Part shown: in pieces, positions 35,567-45,772 of the stretch
Layout: each line of letters opens with the position of its first letter
How positions within the stretch are numbered: the first letter of the stretch is position 1
NCBI GenBank assembly: GCA_016508695.1
Contig: VNKQ01000012.1
Span: forward strand, 1,364,001-1,428,000
DNA length: 64,000 nt
Direction: 5' to 3'
Source of the DNA: Hyphodiscus hymeniophilus
Lineage: Eukaryota > Ascomycota > Leotiomycetes > Helotiales > Hyphodiscaceae
Translations under genes and position numbers: made by a program
Notes under the pieces: model-generated
The model's input: only the letters and a program-made list of their open reading frames with translations
The model's database searches: none
Told to the model about the DNA's origin: nothing

Positions 35567-36102
35567 GGTGTATATACTCGTATGCTCTCGTGCGCAAATA
35601 TATGTCGAGGTTGAAATGTTCTGGCCATGCAAGGTCGTAGGAGGGCTATCGCAGCATGACCTCTTAAGGTCCTGAATAGGATGATATCACAAAAATGCGC
35701 TGAGGAAGAGTAGAGAATGAAACGGGGGAATCTGTCGTTCTGATAGCTGTTACCAACTATTTTCTTAGGTCATGTTCTTTTGGTGGCGGGATGTTTGCAT
35801 GTGAAGGGACCGCACAAGGATGGGAGGAAATGTGATGCCTTAGGCAGAAATACCTATCCATGCTCGTGGCAACCAATTGTCAACACGGAGCTTGACCCAG
35901 ATCAACAAACACGACAAAACCACTATTATCACAACACCAGCTCGCATTCGAATCATCAATCGCTCTTCTTGACGCATGTTATAGTTTTCATCCGCATGTA
36001 GCAAAAATTGCGTATCAAGATGGATTATCCAGGGGAGAATTCGGTAGTTCAAATACAGCTCTAGCAAACTTCCTTCCAAGAGCTGACCACCGTTCCCAGT
36101 AC
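35567..36102. promoter_or_regulatory. Divergent promoter region, acyltransferase / kinesin
   Basis: 536 bp separate two head-to-head start codons. Both promoters and 5' UTRs must lie here. No specific motif stands out. Confidence 0.45.
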
Positions 36103-39100
36103 ATGCGCACCTCTCATTTGCGTCCTCCAAGTCGAATTCCATCTCCTGATAAAGGGCTCACTGAAATCTCCGAATCCCAAAGCAACGCGCGCTCAAAGCC
36201 GGCCTCGAAAATGCCTCCTCCGTCGTCAATCAAGCACAAACTACAATCCACTTGTAAGTCATGGCTCGACTCAATGCCATCTTCCCATTCTAATGTCAAC
36301 CTTCGCAGATGGCGAACCCGAACCTAAACAACGTAAGACACTGGCGGAAAGGGCAGGAGAACCAAGGACGATACCTGCGCCTCCAACAGCAAGATCCGCT
36401 GTGAAGGCCACATCCCTCATGGGTGCCGCGCGAAACACCTCATTCTCATCCTCCGTATCTTCGCACACGCGTACACCTTCCCTATCATCTCGAAGTACAT
36501 CCAATGGCAGCTTTTCCAGCAGTGTAGGTCCAGGAACCAGACCAAAATCAGCATACGGCACTCGACCTCCAACCTCCATGGCGCAATCTAATACGACACG
36601 ACCGAACTCAGTGATGGCTCCCCGTCCAGCAACAGCGATGGAAAGTCATGAATCAGATGAAGATCTGCCGTCACAAGGAAGGCGAAAGGGTATGCTACCT
36701 TTGACTTCGCTACCTTATTCCTTTCCGTCCTCCCAAGGACATTCAACGCTTCAACCAAGAAAGTTACGGGCTCCGAAGGCAATGCAATCTCTTAGATCTC
36801 AACGTTCATTCGGCAACATGAGAGATGTCTCCGTTAGTACGGCATTGAGTATGCTACGGATTGACGAGGAGCAGCCCAATCCTTGGAGAGAGCATCAAGC
36901 GATCTCTCCAAAAAAGCCGCCAACAGAATCATCATTCTCACCGTCTAGCCATAAAGCTTCATTATCTTCTGGCATACGAAATTTGAGAATAGACAGTGCA
37001 GAGAGTGCTCTCGTACTGTTCAAGGTGCCCGGAGACAGCTTAGTGGCTCCGAAGACACCGTCTCAAATTCCTGTGCTGTGCAAGGCAGAAGTCGCAGCTA
37101 CTCCAGCTACTCCTTGCAAAACCCCCAATACATCCCCTCAAAGAGTTCCTTATTTGACAAAAGATTCTAACATACCTGGATTTACAGCTTGGGACGTTCG
37201 TGGTCGTCTCGAGGATATGGAGGCGATGTACTCCGAACTCAAAGACAAATTTAGCGGAACCAATATTGAACGAAATGGGCTCGAAGAAGCGATAACATTA
37301 TTCAAATCAAGAGGTGAGGATTCTTTACCTTCGATTGATCAAGCACATGGCTAATAATAGACAGTTGCCGAACTCGAACTTCTTCGAGCTCAACTCTCCT
37401 CGACCAATAAATCTTTGCAAACTGACCTAGATGCTGCACGGCAGAAATCAGATGCCCTCCAGGAGAGGCTTATGACAGCAACAACGACTCTTGATGATCA
37501 GATACGAGCTCACCGCCTAGAAACCGATGATACAAGACGAGACCACCGCAATGAAGTTGACCAGCTCCGGCGAAGCAATGCAGAAGAAGTAGAACGTCTC
37601 CTACGACTTCATCGAGAAGAACTCCGGGAATTCGAGCGACGATCTACGACCGAACATGAAGACCGACTCCGTGACTTGGAACGAAGAAATAACGCCGAGC
37701 TAGAAGAAGAGCGAAGTCGAAGACTCCGAGAAGTGCAAGATCTGCAGTCTCGAGTCTCATCAGGACAACAGCATCTAGAATTGACACTTCAGAAGAAAGA
37801 CCTTGAGATTCAGAACATGCGTGGGGAACTTGAAGATGTCAGGGGGGAGCTCGACCGAGAGCAGATCTTGAAAGCAAGTGCACAGAAAGCCCTTGCGGAA
37901 GTAAAGGAAAGTATACAGCTTAATGGAGCCCAGACCTCTTCTACAATACAAAAATTGGAGAGTACTATCTCCAGCCTAAGCGCGAAGATACACTTCTTGG
38001 AATCTGGGAGTAAAGCACAGTCGGACAGCTACGCAGACATGGAATCGAGATTGCAGGAAGCTCTGAGATCCGCAGAGCTGTCGAACCGGAAGCTGATCAA
38101 AGAAGAAAGCCTTCGTCGCATTCTTTTTAATCAAGTTCAAGAACTCAAAGGGAATATTCGAGTCATGTGCAGAGTCCGACCTGCACCCGCTACTGGTGCC
38201 GAGGATGAAATTGCCAAGATGACATTTCCCGATGTCGAGAAGGAATCGAAAGAGCTTGAAATCTTGGGCAAGGAAGAAAAGAGTAGTCTTGGAAATGTCA
38301 CACGGAAGCCGCATGCCTTCACCTTCGACCGTGTATTTGGGCCAGAGAGTCAGAACCAAGAGGTTTTCGAGGAGATCTCGCAACTAGTTCAAAGTGCTTT
38401 GGATGGGTACAATGTCTGTATCTTCTGTTATGGCCAGACTGGATCGGGTAAGACTCACACGATGTCATCGGCAGATGGTATGATACCACGAGCAACACAT
38501 CAAATCTACGAGACGGCGACAAATTTACAAGAGAAGGGCTGGACCTACACCATGGAAGGAAGCTTTGTGGAGGTATACAATGAAGAGATCCATGATTTGC
38601 TAGGCGATTCGAAAGACTTGGACAAGAAGAAGCACGAAATCAGACATGACGAAAAAAAGAAGCAGACCTTTGTGACGGGGCTCAAGACAGTCACCCTTGA
38701 TTCTCCGAATACCGTTGAATCAATGATGAAGCAAGCGCAAGCGAACAGAAGTGTAGCAGCGACGAAGTCCAATGAGAGATCCTCTCGCTCACACTCCGTA
38801 TTCATTCTGAAGCTTGTTGGGAGAAACAGCACAACCGGTGATACTTCCGAGGGAACACTTAACTTGGTCGATCTGGCCGGCTCGGAGAGGTTGAAGCAAT
38901 CTGGGGCTGAGGGAGACAGGATGAAGGAGACGCAGAATATCAACAAGAGTTTGAGCTGTTTGGGGGATGTAATAGGGGCGTTGGGTCAAGGCAAGGAAGG
39001 GACTCATATCCCGTACCGGAACTCGAAGGCGAGTAAAAATCTTTGTTGAGAAACGCAGGGTTTGCTAACCAAGACTTAGTTGACGTACTTGCTGCAATAT

Positions 39101-39316
39101 TCGTTGGGTGGCAACTCGAAGACTCTCATGTTCGTGATGGCAAGCCCGCTGGAGGCTCATTTGAGCGAGACCCTGACGAGCTTGAAATTTGCTACGAAGG
39201 TGAGGATGGATCTCTACCTACTTCCACTGTATGTCACACGATACTAATCCTTGTAGGTCCATAATACCCACATCGGGACAGCGAAGAAATCGAAGCAGAT
39301 CCGATCGAGCGAATGA
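36103..39316 (+). CDS. Kinesin-14 (Kar3/KlpA/Ncd-type) C-terminal motor
   Basis: Five exons: 36103–36253, 36309–37313, 37365–39028, 39080–39199, 39257–39316; 999 aa. Order: disordered Ser/Pro-rich tail (about 1–380), coiled coil (about 390–640), neck ELKGNIRVMCRVRP, C-terminal motor. Motor motifs: P-loop GQTGSGKTHTM, switch I NERSSRSHSVF, switch II LVDLAGSER, then YRNSK|LTYLLQYSLGGNSKTLM. A C-terminal motor with this neck is diagnostic of minus-end-directed kinesin-14, used in spindle assembly and nuclear fusion. The intron at 39029–39079 begins with GC instead of GT; it must be removed to keep NSKLTYLL. An alternative in-frame start is at 36211. The protein ends soon after the motor core (KKSKQIRSSE). 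Confidence 0.93.
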
Positions 39317-40741
39317 GCACTAGTGTGATGGAAAATGTGAGAGTATCATTTCCGGCGTTTCATGGGAGGAGGTCGAAATTCTTTCCTCCAGAGTGTGCAG
39401 CGATGGAAAGGAGTACCGTTTCTCGCAAGGCAGGATATTGCCACTGTTGTATGAAGGTGGTGTTTGGGACTTTTTCTTCAGTAGGATGAATGAATAAGAT
39501 TGCATACGACGACGAGTTCACTCTTCATTTCGAGTCGCTGGGTTTCAAAAGAAATCCAGCTCCAAGGCACATAGCTTTCTATTTTGGTCGACTGTATACC
39601 TCTCAACACAACGATGACCAAAGGTCTTCTCTGGTTCATTGTGGATATCGATGCATCTGTATTCTCTGCTAAAATTTACTTCCAAGCCTCCTCGCACGCG
39701 GACTGAGTCTTAAGCCTTCGAAATCCACAGCCCAGACCGCGGCTGGACTTGTAGTTCTCTGGATCTATATCCAAAGCTCGGCTTAATGGACCTGCTATTT
39801 ACGTCAACGAGGAGTGCGGGATGGTGTTCGGGTGAGGTCTTTCAGATATGAAGTGTTCTGTATGGAATACTCACCCAGCTGGCAATGTGTAATAGGGAAT
39901 GGAGGCAGGAGATTTGCACTGGGCCAGCTATTGGGCGGTAGCTTGATGGGTATGAGATGGGCCGGGAGAGGGGACGACTTTCCGCAGCAAGAACGACGTT
40001 CATTGTATTATTCTAGACGGTAAAGGAAAGGGCGACCAAGCGGTTCGTGATCCACTTGTTTAGTATTATGTAATATTGTAACTGTGCCATATTGTCCAAG
40101 TCTGCCATACCGCAGTACCAACGAGAGTAAGACGTTTGGTAGGCACGCTAGGGAGCATATTGATGAACACGAAGCTAAGAATAGCTAGATGAGGAGTAAG
40201 AAGATCCAGAGAGAAGGTTGCCGTTGGGTAGAATATATGAGCATAAACCTCAATCAATAATTTTTCCTTTGTGAGTGGGACGAAGCTTGCTGGGGCGACT
40301 CAAAGATATACAGGAGGCCCTAGGGTTCTCCATCTGATGTAGCTCATCTTCATAAATCGGTAGAGTACAGCGTACGGTAAATTTGGTAGAGGATGAGGAT
40401 ATTCAGACAATGTGTCGAAAGCATTTCTGCGAGCACAAGGAGTTTGTATCCTTCCTAATGTTGGTTATGCGCTCGCTAGGTATGTGGCTTGTTCAGGGGG
40501 CAACGCCACATCATGTGCACTGACTCAAGGGTCCTGCATTGGCGCGTGAAGCTCTGACGCGACAAGCTTATGGGCGTATGTTGCTGAAGCTTGTTTTGGG
40601 ATAAAACCAACTCCCTCTTCTCCCCCTGGGCCCTTCTCTGATACTTAATCTCCTCTACCAGACTTTTTATTCCCAGTTCTTCACCTAAGAGTTACAAACA
40701 TCTTCATAGAAACTAAACATTCATCCCAAAGAGCAGCAATC
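39317..40741. other. Intergenic, kinesin 3' flank and RNase T2 promoter
   Basis: Co-directional neighbours. Only short ORFs without domains. The last 150 bp before 40742 are pyrimidine-rich (CTCTTCTCCCCC and similar), typical of fungal core promoters. Confidence 0.5.
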
Positions 40742-41725
40742 ATGGCCACCAACCCCACCAACATCTCCCTCCGCTCGCTCATGTCCTTCGCTGGAGGTCT
40801 TTGGTCCCAGATACCCCTCTTGGGACAAACCTTACATCAACACGAGCCCTCGATCTCAAAAGAATATATACCCTTCGCAGATGCACCATCATGTCCCAGC
40901 GACAGTCCGCTCTCCTGCCACAACAGCACCGTTGCACCGGATAGCTGTTGCTTCATCTATCCCGGCGGCCAACTTCTACAGACTCAATTCTGGGATAGCG
41001 ATCCAGCAATCGGACCCGCAGACTCCTGGACTTTACATGGTCTATGGTTAGTTCCCTTTCTCAAATAGAAGAGTTACGCTGATGTGAGACACAAGGCCTG
41101 ATTTGTGCGACGGCACCTACCCTACCTACTGCAACTCGGCTCCTCAATATAAGAATATCACTCAAATCCTCCAATCGGCAGAACAGACCGACCTTTTGAA
41201 TTTCATGGATACGTATTGGCTGCCCAACAGCGGCACGTCGGAGAACTTCTGGGAGCATGAATGGAATAAGCACGGAACTTGCATCAACACTCTTGCGCCG
41301 AGCTGTTATGGAGGCGGATATGAGAGCGGTGATGAGGTTGTAGATTTCTTCAACCGGGCCGTTAACGTGTTCAAGGTATGTTCCAGGCTACGAGGACTCT
41401 GGCCGAACTACTTTTACCGTCAAGGACCAGGCAGCTGACAAGAATCAAGGGCCTCGATACCTATACGGCCCTAGCAAACGCCGGTATTACACCGTCTACA
41501 TCAACTTCCTACACATCATCCGAGATCCAAACAGCTTTATCGGCTATTACGGGCAGTGATGTGGTGTTGGGCTGTAGTAGAGGCAAGCTGAATCAAGCTT
41601 GGTATTCCTTCAACGTCAAGGGAAGTCTGCAGACGGGAGACTTTGTTGCTACGGCCCCTGCTGGCAAGGGTGGTAGAGGGACCTGTCCTAGTTCGGGAAT
41701 CAAGTATCTGCCGAAAAGTTCTTGA
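40742..41725 (+). CDS. Ribonuclease T2
   Basis: Three exons: 40742–41046, 41096–41375, 41450–41725 (introns 49 and 74 bp); 286 aa. CAS I is SWTLHGLWPD (H99) and spans the first splice site, which proves the join. CAS II is FWEHEWNKHGTC (H156, E157, K160, H161), matching the catalytic set of RNase Rh and T2, which cleave single-stranded RNA through a 2',3'-cyclic phosphate. Cysteines before and within the domain fit the usual disulfides. The N-terminus (MATNPTNISLRSLMSFAGG) is not a strong signal peptide although the family is normally secreted or vacuolar; an alternative upstream start was not found. All catalytic residues are present. Confidence 0.92.
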
Positions 41726-42127
41726 AATTCATTATTCGATAGGGAGTTTGTGGAATAGGATAGAACGCGTGTGACAGAGGGTTTGGATAGAGTATTATTC
41801 TTTCGGCTTGAGTGTACATTGGATGGATGAAATGACAGGATACGGCTTTTGAGTCTGCCAAGGTGAATGGTATCCAACTTCCCTTCATACCTAACATAGC
41901 CGAAAATCAGTACCGCAACGCCTAGATAGGCAGACTGGCAAAAGGCTGTCTAACACAGCTTCGCTTGGGTCTTTTATTTTACCTCTGGTGACTGGAGAAT
42001 TGTACCAGGTGAAGTGCAGCAGTTTCGGATTGGGAAATACACAAGATCATCTGATAGCTTTTGCTTTGAAACAAGGCACTTTTGGAACTCCTCTTTGGCT
42101 TTTGAAATATACAAATTCCTAGGCGCC
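41726..42127. other. Intergenic, convergent 3' flanks
   Basis: Short tail-to-tail spacer between RNase T2 and dihydroxy-acid dehydratase. It should contain both 3' UTRs. No gene is seen. Confidence 0.55.
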
Positions 42128-43987
42128 CTATGTCTCCATATCCGTAATGCAGCCGTGACTAGCATCACTTACAATCTTGGAGTACTTCGCTAGCGTCCCT
42201 TTCCTGTACTTCAATGGGTGTGGCACGAATTCCTTCCTCCGTCTCTCCAACTCCTCTTCCTCAACAACCAAGTCCATTAGTCGAGTCTCCGCATCGATGA
42301 TGATCTTATCTCCATCCCTCGCCAATCCAATAGGTCCTCCGACCTGAGCTTCAGGGGTGATATGCCCGATCAGGAATCCGTGTGATCCACCACTGAATCT
42401 TCCATCGGTGATGAGAGCAACATCTTGGCCGAGTCCTGCACCCATAATGGCGGAGCTGGGCTTCAGCATCTCTGGCATGCCAGGTCCACCTTTTGGTCCT
42501 TCGTAGCGGATGACCACAACGGTCTTTTCTCCTTTCTTGATCTCGCCTCTTTCAAGAGCAGCGATGAAGTCATCTTCTGCGTCGTAGCATTTGGCCTTTC
42601 CTTCGAATCGAAGACCTTCTTTTCCTGTAATCTTTCCCACGGACCCTTCTGGAGCGAGAGAGCCGCGGAGGATTTGGATGTGACCAGTCTTCTTGATGGG
42701 GTTGGAGAGGGGACGGATGATAGTTTGGTCAGAGGGAAAGTCGGGTACGTTTTCGAGGTTCTTGGCTAGGGTTTGACCTGTCACGGTCATGCCAGAGCCA
42801 TCGATGATGCCTTCTTTCAGGAGGAATTTCAGAAGGGATGGTGTTCCACCAATCTTGTAGAGATCATGCATAACATATTTTCCTGAAGGCTTCAGGTCTG
42901 CAAGGAATGGAATACGGTCAGATACGGCTTGGAAGTCGTCAATGGTAAGCTTGACGCCCACGGCATCGGCCATAGCGATCAAGTGAAGAACGGCATTTGT
43001 AGATCCTCCCGTGATATTCACAACAATCATGGCATTTTCGAAAGCTTGTCGAGTCATGATGTCACTGGGTCGGATGTCCTCTTGCAATAGCTTTTTGATA
43101 GCCCCTCCTGCTGCCAAACATTCGAGGTGCTTCGCTCTCGATTCGGCGGGATTTGATGATGAACCTGGAAGAGTCATGCCCATAACTTCAATAGCTGTAG
43201 CCATAGTGTTCGCCGTGTACATTCCACCGCAAGCTCCAGCGCCAGGGCAAGCATGTCTAATGATATCTTTTCGAGTCTCCTCAGGAATCTCGCCGGTAAT
43301 AAACTGGCCATATGCTTGGAAAGCAGAGATGATATCGATATCGGCGTTGTCCTGGGTGACAGCGCATCCAGGCTTAATACTTCCACCGTAAACCATAAGA
43401 GAGGGTCTATTGACACGACCCATAGCCATCATCACACCAGGCATATTCTTGTCGCAACCAGGAATAGAGATATTGGCATCATACCACTGACCTCCCATGA
43501 CGGTTTCAATAGAGTCTGCAATCAAGTCTCTCGATTGGAGACTGTATCGCATGCCCTTTGTCCCCATAGATATTCCATCCGAGACTCCGATTGTGTTAAA
43601 TTGGTATCCAACCAAACCAGCCCTTTCCACGCCCTCCTTCACTCGATGGTTGAGATCAAGGAGATGCATATTGCATGGGTTCCCGGTATACCAGATTGAA
43701 GAGATTCCAACTTGTGCCTTGTTCAAGCCTTCCTCGGTTATGCCAGTTGCGTACAACATAGCTTGCGAAGCTCCTTGGGATTTCGGTTGTGTAATCGTCG
43801 CGGAGACCTTGTTGAGCTTTTGGTCGGAGTCATTGGCGCGGTACGAGGCTGTTGATGAAATAGAACGGCTGCTTTGATGTCAATTAAACCTATCGATGCT
43901 ATTGTAGAGCGCTTACATATAATGTGAAGCTCTTCTTGAGCTTAAGAGGGAAGCATTCGCCCTCGTCCTCAATTGTGGGAGCAACAT
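42128..43987 (-). CDS. ILV3: Dihydroxy-acid dehydratase, mitochondrial
   Basis: Two exons: 43917–43987 and 42128–43868 (48-bp intron, GTAAGC..CAG, phase 2); 603 aa. The enzyme converts 2,3-dihydroxy-isovalerate and 2,3-dihydroxy-3-methylvalerate to the 2-oxo acids of valine and isoleucine synthesis. Exon 1 gives a typical mitochondrial presequence (MLLPQLRTRANASLLSSRRA: Arg/Ser-rich, no acids). Family motifs: ISSIWYTGNPCNMHL, SIPGCDKNMPGVMMAMGR and CPGAGACGGMYTANTMAT, with the Fe-S ligand cysteines, then TGGSTNAVLH and DGRFSGG. The length is normal and no motif is broken. It is divergent from the calycin-like gene. Confidence 0.96.
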
Positions 43988-44454
43988 AGTTGTTGTTGCA
44001 AGCTCTTCAATTGCAGTTAAGTTGAACCAGTCTCATCGACAATGCCCAGACCGTACCGTTGATACCACTCCAGAGCCTCAGTCTCCTCGCAAATGTATTG
44101 TTGGCTTTGGATTTTGAGGGTGGAGTATGAATCATTCCATGCCGCAAGACTTTTTTGGACCAAGCTCCTAAACCGCACCGTCCAGCCTTGCGCTAGCACA
44201 TGCTGACTCGTTTCTTCAAAATCCTTCTCATTGGCTGAACTCAAGATCCACACCACATGCACACGACCGAGGTACCGTCCGTGGAGTCTCTGTGGGGAAG
44301 GTCGCATTTCGAGGCTGTGATCTTCAAATGAATAAATACTTCGTGCGCCCCTTTACTTTGCTTTGCTCTGCTTTACTTTGATTGTTTCCGTCCTCAATTG
44401 CATCCCAAACCCAATATCACAGGATCCAACGAACGAGGCACTCCACAGCACACA
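43988..44454. promoter_or_regulatory. Divergent promoter, ILV3 / calycin-like gene
   Basis: 467 bp between head-to-head starts. It contains a Gcn4/CpcA-like core TGACTC at 44204–44209, about 220 bp upstream of the ILV3 start (the full TGACTCA is not matched), and an imperfect CTTTG/CTTTA tandem at about 44352–44384 close to the other start. A 96-codon ORF lies within it. Confidence 0.4.
44017..44307 (-). CDS. Possible small hypothetical protein upstream of ILV3
   Basis: A 96-codon ATG ORF on the ILV3 strand ending about 30 bp before the ILV3 start codon. The sequence is protein-like (VHVVWILSSANEKDF; EETEALEWYQRYGLGI). It could be an independent small gene, an upstream ORF within a long ILV3 leader, or chance. 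No family recognised. Confidence 0.27.
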   Translation of the reverse strand: MRPSPQRLHGRYLGRVHVVWILSSANEKDFEETSQHVLAQGWTVRFRSLVQKSLAAWNDSYSTLKIQSQQYICEETEALEWYQRYGLGIVDETGST

Positions 44455-45069
44455 ATGGCAGCTCCACCTGAAACTAGCATCAAGGACTTATCCGGAGAAT
44501 GGGTTATGGTATGATGGCTCTTCCAGTGAAGGAATGGCTATAGACTAAACCTCATGCTACAGAACAAGACTCTCTCTGATGACACTGATTCCATTCTCGC
44601 CCTCCAAGGCATTGGCTGGATCACACGCAAAGCCATCGCCTATGCGACCGTCACTCTACACACCAAGCAATATACCGACGACGTGGGGCACACCCATATC
44701 GATATCGAGCAGACGGCGACCGGCGGAATCAAGGGCACATCCGAGCTCCGAGAGCTGATCTGGGAGTTCAAGGAGCACGAGGACCATATCTTTGGCAAAC
44801 TGAAGGGCAGGAGCCGGTGGCTTAACATTGACGCTGTCGAGGACGATTTCTTGAAAGATGGCTGGCTTGAGGGTGAGGAGGAGAAGGGTGGACCTGCTGG
44901 AGAGGTCCACGTCGAGAGTTACGTTGAGAATAACGAGAAAGGATGGACCGCTGACCAGATCTGGGGGTTTGCCATTGTTGATGGGAAGAGATATTACGTC
45001 AGGAGAATCATCGTTAAGAAGGGTGACAAGATCCTGAAGGCCAGACTTGTATATGACCGAAAGAAGTAA
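44455..45069 (+). CDS. Calycin/FABP-like small protein (hypothetical)
   Basis: Two exons: 44455–44508 and 44563–45069 (54-bp intron, GTATGA..CAG, phase 0); 186 aa. The N-terminus reads LSGEWVMNKTLSDDTDSILA and continues LQGIGWITRKAI. This resembles the GxW start and helix region of intracellular lipid-binding proteins (G-x-W, D near position 10, then L-G-V-G and T-R-K). The C-terminus (ILKARLVYDRKK) also ends like a last barrel strand. The middle is beta-patterned and acidic. There is no signal peptide, so it is cytosolic. A beta-barrel that binds a hydrophobic ligand is my inference from this resemblance; the ligand is unknown. Confidence 0.75.
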
Positions 45070-45772
45070 GCAGGCCACTAATACCACGAGAAGATGGGTC
45101 TCTGGGATCACATTACTTCGGGATACATACGTTACAATTACCGTCATCCGTGAAAGGAAGCAGTAAATCGTCTGCTTAGCATGCTACTTCTTCCACCGTG
45201 AGGAAGGATGCAGGACAGTATCGCTTTGAAGCAAAAACGACTACTCAAATGCAGCAGGCTTTACTCGCACAATCAAGCAACCATCAGCTTTACACAATCA
45301 CCAACTCCTTTTCGTCCTTGATGTTTTCTCCGCTCATATCTTTATGTACATACATCGAGGAGAAGTTTCTTCTATTCCATCTCCTCAAACTCGTTACTTA
45401 TTTTCCTCGACCTCTTAATATCGAGTCCATTGCAATCATTCTGAGAATTGATACCCGCTAAAATGCGTTCTTTCATCCCTTCACTTCTTCTGGCAGGAAG
45501 GAAGCATGGATACGCAAACGAGTCCTTACGATGTCTATAATCTAAATCGTCGTGGCATCTTGACAGATACTTAGACGGCTTTACTGACCTATTGCAGCAT
45601 CTCATGCAGACATGTAAGAGTGCCTGAAAATTTGCCTGACGTGCAACGGTCGAATCCTCATCGTGAGGCTGAGCACCAACGACGTTCTTCCAAATACAAC
45701 TTGCAGCCTGCTTCTGCACTCATCTTGTCTTCCTACCAAAAAAAAAGGAATGGAAATAAATCGACCGTCAAA
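45070..45772. other. Intergenic, no gene recognised
   Basis: Spacer between the calycin-like gene and the NACHT–ankyrin gene, same strand. It ends in a homopolymer A run (about 45738–45747) about 25 bp before the start codon. Nothing else is recognised. Confidence 0.5.
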
